From Multifurca ochricompacta (Eukaryota > Basidiomycota > Agaricomycetes > Russulales > Russulaceae), in NCBI GenBank assembly GCA_022496185.1, contig WTXG01000001.1, forward strand, positions 1,798,001 to 1,862,000: a stretch of DNA of 64,000 nt. Direction: 5' to 3'. Shown here one piece after another: positions 59,370-64,000 of this stretch. Each line of letters opens with the position of its first letter. The first letter of the stretch is position 1. A program made the position numbers and the translations under genes. The notes beneath the pieces were generated by a model, which worked only from the letters and a program-made list of their open reading frames with translations, ran no database searches and had not been told where the DNA came from.

Positions 59370-62300
59370 TCAAAAGTCATCGTCCGGGGTCGAAAATGAC
59401 ATCGGCGACAGAGGTGGGCAGTCTCCGCTAGCAATCGCATCGAGACGAGAAAAGGGAGGTAGAGCAGGTGTGGAAGGTGAACGCTTCAATGACAACTTCA
59501 ATGACGGTCGCGAGGGCTATTAGAAGAATAACGACAACAACACAAAGTAAGCATGAGCACATAAAGAAAGCGCCTAACAGACACCAACCACTTTGAAAAT
59601 TGGGTTGATAGCCGATTTAGGTGCGCTCAAGCCGGGGCTGGGAGAAAGTGCATTGAGGTGCCCACCATACGGTAACCCGTCCTGTGACGATGAGACTGCG
59701 AGCCGCGAGGGCCTCGGCTGCTGCACACCCTCGTCAGCACTGTCAGCACTCGGTGTAGTGTTCGCCAAGATCCTGCAGGGGACAAGCTTAGAGCGTGTAT
59801 GGGAGGAGGCGAACCGAGGTCGGAGACTGAGCTTGACTCTAGTGATGTCTGGGTGAAGCGGTGGCCGAGAGACTGGTCTGATGCACCACCTGAAATTGAA
59901 AAATCGTCAAGATGTCCAAGAGGCGACGACGTGGGTGGCTCTCGTATCGAGCTGAAGAAGCTTGGCCGAGTCCGTAAGGATGAAGGACCAGGATCGCTGT
60001 CGTTTGTTGCAAAGGACATTACGGACATCATGGCACTACTCCGCACATCCGAGGATGACATTGAATGGTCATCATCGAACTCACGCTTGCGCGCTTTCGC
60101 CATTCGTTCGTACGGTCCAAGACCGGCCGCAGTATTCCCGTGATTAGGGCGATCGCGAATAGGCCCTCCACCATTGCGCAGCTTTTGCTCTGAGCCAGCC
60201 AAGCGTGATGTGTCTTGGGAGTTGACCAAGTGTGCATGAGATTGCCACTTCCACTCGAGTTCTTGCTTCGTGTGAGACTCCATAATGATTTGGTTGCGGT
60301 TTTGCATGACGGCCCGAGATTGTTCTTGCTGAGCCTTTTTCATCTGGGCACGCCGCTGGATCTCCGCTTCCCGTGCCATACGCGCCGCCTCTTTCTTCAC
60401 CTTCTTGGGATCCTTCGGTGGAGGTGGAGCGGAGATAGGCGGTACCTCCGGTAACGAGCGGCTGTCCGTGCTCGAGGACTGCGTCCGTTTGAGGGATGGC
60501 GTGCTGCCTTCACTTTGAGATACAACATGCAGCTCGTCCACAGGAGGTAAGTGACTTTTATCTCCATTGCCGAACATACCACCAAGTCCAGCCCACCTCT
60601 GCTTCCGAAAAGGGAGAGAAGGGACCTTATGCAACTTGGAACCAGATGTTGACACATCATGGGAAGTTCCGTTGCGCGCGGGATGCATGGCATCAGGTAC
60701 AGCAGAGGGCCGGGACGGGAATCGTTGAGCCATAGGGGACGTAGCGGTGTCCATGGGCTGCCCGGCGAGAGCGTAGCCCTCAGGGACCTCAACTTGTGAC
60801 GAGGCCTGCATGCTTTCCCAGTCACTCTGCAAATTGGGGGAAGGCTCTGCACTTGGGTACGAGGACACGGATGATTCCGTCGTCGAATGTTGTAGTGGAG
60901 GAGGATAGTGCGGCTTGTGGCCAGAGGCGTGAGGAAGATGAGCATACTGAGGGTCTGCTGGATCCGCTGGAGGGAAGAAGGACTGTCGATGTGACGACGA
61001 TGCTCCAAAGATACCTGCCAGGTGAGACGATAAATGAGTAGGGGGTGGCTGAACCACGCGTGGTGAGCTTGTGAATTGAGAAACGGGGGTAGAAAGGCCA
61101 GTGGAATGACCGGAGAGGGAAGTGGAGACGGAGAGAGCTGGCGGGATATGAGCATGAAGCTTATCTGCCGCCTCGAGGAAATAAGGGTGCTCCAAGCAAT
61201 CAAGGCTCGTCAAACGGGCTGCGGGATCATACTTGAGCAGATCAGCAATGCACTCGATAAGCCGTGGAGGAACTGGTCGGTCAAAAAGCGAAGAAATGTC
61301 TTTAGGAGGGATCTGGAAAGCACAGTGAGATAGTGATTGGAGTGGAAGGGTGCCGATTAACCTTTTGAAATGTGAAGCCAAATTTTTCCCTAGCCATTTG
61401 CACGCCTCCGTCCCACCTTCCACCGCCGAACGGTTTACCTCGTAGATCGAAACCGTAATTTTCACAAGGATCGCCGAGAACCTCAGTTATCTTAAAGAGC
61501 TGGTCATCCTCTCGCTTCCCAGGGAAAAGGGGTCTGAGGTTGAGGAGTTCAGCTAAAATGGTACCAAGAGCCCACATGTCGACGGGATTCGAATAGTCCT
61601 TGCTCTTGAGCAGAACCTCTGGGGCACGATACCAGCGAGTCGAGACGTACTCGGTGTATGGTGGTTTGCTTCGCGTCTCGCGTGCTAGACCAAAATCGGC
61701 GAGTTTGACTATGACCTTGACATCTTGCTCCGAAGGGGCATCGGATGGGGCGACTGACGACAAGTTGGGATATGTTTGATGCCCAGTGGTTGTGACAAGT
61801 ATGTTTTCAGGCTTCATATCGCGATGAAAGTAACCTGAGGCATGAATATGATGGAGACCATGGACGATCTGACGAAAAATGGATGTGACGAGACCACCAG
61901 CGAAAGGGCGACCTCTGCGAGACCTGATGAGTTGATATAGATGGCCCTCCATTGGCTCGAAGACGAAATAGAGTTCCTTAGAGTCGGGAAGAAGAAATGA
62001 ATCGTACAAGGGTATGATATTTGGGTGAAGGGGTATTGCGAGTAATGCCTGTACAGAGCGAGCGGAATGAAATTAATGAGGTGAGCCGAAGAAGAGAGGG
62101 TGAATGCGTACCTCAAGTTCCTTGAGCTTCCTGCACTCATCCCAACCACCTTCCCACTTCCTTCTCATGCGCTTGACGGCAACGAGACGCGTATTCGCAT
62201 ACTCTGGCCGAGTGCCGACGACGGATTGCATTGCCGACATAGGTGTATTGGGGGGTAGGGGCCCATGCCAATCGCAGAGCCAGACCGTACCAAAGGAGCC

Positions 62301-62571
62301 ATCGCCGAAGGCTTTGAGGATGGTAAAAGAGCGTGTTGAGGCTGTAGAAAGGAGGGGGGGAGGAAGTTGATCAAAATGAGGAAAATGTAGGATGACGAGA
62401 GTAGGAAAAAAAACAAAGGGAAAGAGACGAACAACTCTGGGCGTTTCCGTATCGTACACCTGTAGGGGTAATGTTGAAGGCAGGTATCGCGAGTGCTGTG
62501 AACGGCTCTTTCGGGACCGGGATGGCAGTCGAACGATGAACATGGCCTTGTTGGACATGTTGGTTGGACAT
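59370..62571 (-). CDS. Ime2/RCK-family (MAK/ICK-like) serine/threonine kinase
   Basis: From ATG 62571: MSNQHVQQGHVHRSTAIPVP, then an intron with acceptor TTCTACAG. Kinase landmarks: ILKAFGDGSFGTVWLCDWHG (Gly loop), LVAVKRMRRKWEGGWDECRK (ATP Lys; family-typical), PLHPNIIPLYDSF, ASGYFHRDMKPENILV (HRD), VKLADFGLARETRSK (DFG), PPYTEYVSTRWYRAPEVLLK with the TEY dual-phosphorylation motif, and LEHPYFLEAADKLHAHIPP. A long Ser/Pro/Arg tail follows (VKKEAARMAREAEIQRRAQM coil). The last exon reads LPPFSRLDAIASG..PLSPM and ends ...TPDDDF with the stop at 59370-59372. A -1 shift at about 59773 is needed to connect the tail frames. Fungal members (Ime2, Crk1) act in meiosis, morphogenesis and mating; role inferred. 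Confidence 0.88.
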
Positions 62572-62639
62572 GATCTGATTGTGTTGTGCATTGCCCTGTT
62601 GTGCAATTTGAGGAGGAAGAGAACGTAGAGCCAGTGCGA

Positions 62640-63070
62640 GGGAAGAGAAGAGGGACCACTAGAAGAGCATACGCACGGGAGCAGGTGAGGAAAAGAGAAA
62701 AAAAGAGGAGAGGCGTATGTGGAGAGGGGGGGTGGGTTGTGGATGGAAGAGAATAAGAGATGATGGGAAGGAGGGAAGGGAAGACTGAAATGTTAATTGT
62801 AAGGTAAGGTAAAGAGGGGGATGGAGGTGGGAGTGAGTGAGTGAGTGAGTGAGGAAGGGGGGGGGAAGGTGAAGGTGAAGGGAAAGGGAAAAGTGGAAAG
62901 GGAAGTGGAAGGGAAGGGAAGAGGAAGAGGAGGAGGAGGGGAAGGAGGGAGAAAGGGGAAAGGGAAAAGGAAGTAAAAGGGAAGTAAAAGGAAGGGAAAG
63001 GGAAAGGGAAGGGGAAAGGGAAAGAGAAAGGAAAGAAAGGAAGAAAGAGAAGGAAAAGGAAAGAAGGGAA
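62640..63070. repeat. Long polypurine tract (GGGAAA/GAAGG type)
   Basis: About 430 bp with almost only G and A on the + strand, with units such as GGGAAAGGGAAA, GTGAGTGAGTGA (about 62830-62853) and AAGGAAAGAAGG. On the minus strand this is a CT-rich leader directly upstream of the kinase gene. Prone to replication slippage and triplex formation. Confidence 0.85.
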
Positions 63071-63482
63071 GGATTCGATTGATTCGCAGCAACAACAACA
63101 ACAGAAACCACTTACTCGCCTGTCGTGGTCGGCCGCGGATGCAGTATTGACGACGATTAACGACAGAACGACAGACCTCAATCGTCGCTGATCCTTAATT
63201 ATTTTATTTTATTTAGATTATATTATAATAATTTTATATTCTTCTTCTCTTCTCTTCCCTTCTCCTTCTCCTTCTCTTTTTATTTCTCACCTCACCATCA
63301 TCCATCCATCCACCCACCCACATCCACGCCCACGCGCTGACTATGACTATAACTATGACCATACTATGACTGACACAACTTGTACCCAATTATCAAAATC
63401 AAAATCAAAATCAAACGCTTCTTCCGCTCTCGCTAAACTGTATCGCATCTCAGATCTTTCCCTTTTCCCAGTCTGGAAAGTC

Positions 63483-63610
63483 ACATGGTCTTCTCTTCCC
63501 TTCCCTTCCCTTCCCTTCCCTTCCCTTCTCTTCCCTTCCCTCCACACCCACACATACACACCCCATCCCCCCCCTCCCTCCGTCCCCTCCTCCTCCCCTC
63601 CCCCCCCGAT
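63483..63610. repeat. Polypyrimidine tract (CCCTT)n then C-rich
   Basis: Tandem CCTTCCCTTCCC repeats followed by CCCCCCTCCCTCCG-like sequence, almost free of purines on the + strand. It is the complement type of the 62.6-63.1 kb tract, about 400 bp away. Confidence 0.8.
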
Positions 63611-63696
63611 CTCTCCGAAATGACCTTCCCTTATACGCTTCTTCTCAATCATCCGACGCTTATTTCCACGGACGCGGACAATGTTTTCTCCCCACA

Positions 63697-63725
63697 GACA
63701 GACAGACAGACAAACAAACAAATAA
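63697..63725. repeat. (CAGA)n / (CAAA)n microsatellite
   Basis: CAGACAGACAGACAGA followed by CAAACAAACAAAT. Simple tetranucleotide repeat. Confidence 0.8.
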
Positions 63726-64000
63726 ACAGATCTCCCCGATCCAGGCTTGATGGCATTTGTTTTTAGCGCGTCTCTCGTTCGCTCTCTCGTTCGCTTACTC
63801 TTTACCACTCTTTCGGTATCAAAACTCCTTTTCGAGAATTCAATCATGTTAGTTAGTTAGTTAGCTAGATTTATATCTCCCGATTCGTATTATCATCCGC
63901 TAACTGCTAACCGCTAACCTAACACCAATATTCCCGTATTCCCATCATTCTGATTCATTCTCTCTAAACTGAATTTAACAACACACCACACTGTACTCAA

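Larger units (their letters stand above)
62572..64000. other. Kinase upstream region, low complexity
   Basis: No convincing gene. It contains the polypurine tract at 62640-63070, CTT-rich blocks at 63240-63290 and 63480-63610, and (CAGA)n/(CAAA)n repeats at about 63697-63725. Long ORFs across it are Ser/Phe/Pro homopolymer artefacts. Probably promoter and 5' UTR. Confidence 0.55.

Noticed and set aside
62165..63181. Long minus-strand ORF of 338 codons over the GA-rich tract
   Set aside because: The translation is Phe/Ser/Pro/Leu homopolymer text produced by the purine tract; the kinase reading frame lies in another frame and explains the conserved part.
1..64000. tRNA, rRNA, CRISPR or intact transposon genes
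   Set aside because: No B-box/cloverleaf, no spaced direct repeats, and no transposase, reverse transcriptase or integrase motif was seen on either strand.

Overview
The window is nuclear DNA from a filamentous basidiomycete, most likely an Agaricomycete. The evidence is many short introns of about 45-65 bp, dense gene packing on both strands with short divergent promoters, CT-rich tracts ahead of genes, and reconstructed proteins that fit fungal and especially agaricomycete families. No bacterial, viral, CRISPR, rRNA or tRNA feature was seen. Gene models were spliced by eye from conserved protein sequence plus GT-AG (or GC-AG) borders, so outer limits are firmer than every internal junction.

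Layout. 0.1-3 kb: a secreted PI-PLC-like phosphodiesterase (-) and a glucose-6-phosphate 1-epimerase (+). 3-9.2 kb: REV3, the DNA polymerase zeta catalytic subunit. 9.5-16.1 kb: an AGTRAP-like membrane protein (-) divergent from DPH7 (+), a TMEM135-like membrane protein (-), a dysferlin-domain Spo73-like protein (-), and the Jac1/HscB co-chaperone (+). 16.5-24.4 kb: a dsRBD-containing DEAH/RHA helicase and the AP-2 alpha adaptin. 24.5-30.1 kb: a RasGAP (-), an ELO fatty-acid elongase (-) and a possible small ORF. 30.5-42.3 kb: VPS13. 42.7-46.9 kb: a DENN-domain protein (-). 47-50.3 kb: a gene-poor interval with one orphan ORF. 50.3-54.5 kb: a NIPA-type magnesium transporter (-) and two unrecognised, probably lineage-specific ORFs (+). 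54.7-58.7 kb: HSP104 (-) and the NDUFS6-like complex I subunit (+) share a 234-bp promoter containing a heat-shock-element-like array. 59.4-62.6 kb: an Ime2/RCK-family kinase (-) with a long purine-rich leader; 62.6-64 kb is low-complexity promoter DNA.

Functional themes. Most genes are conserved eukaryotic housekeeping genes: vesicle traffic and lipid transfer (AP-2 alpha, VPS13, DENN protein, dysferlin-domain protein, elongase), mitochondria (Jac1, NDUFS6, perhaps the helicase), signalling (RasGAP, Ime2-like kinase) and stress or damage tolerance (REV3, HSP104). No dedicated new pathway or defence system could be supported.

Most notable signals: (1) about ten single-base -1 frameshifts inside conserved exons, nearly all between 7.0 and 23.3 kb, while VPS13 and HSP104 read cleanly; (2) six introns with a GC-AG border, all with donor GCAAGT; (3) a 6-nt micro-exon in the zinc-binding part of the NDUFS6 gene; (4) a five-unit heat-shock-element-like array between HSP104 and NDUFS6.
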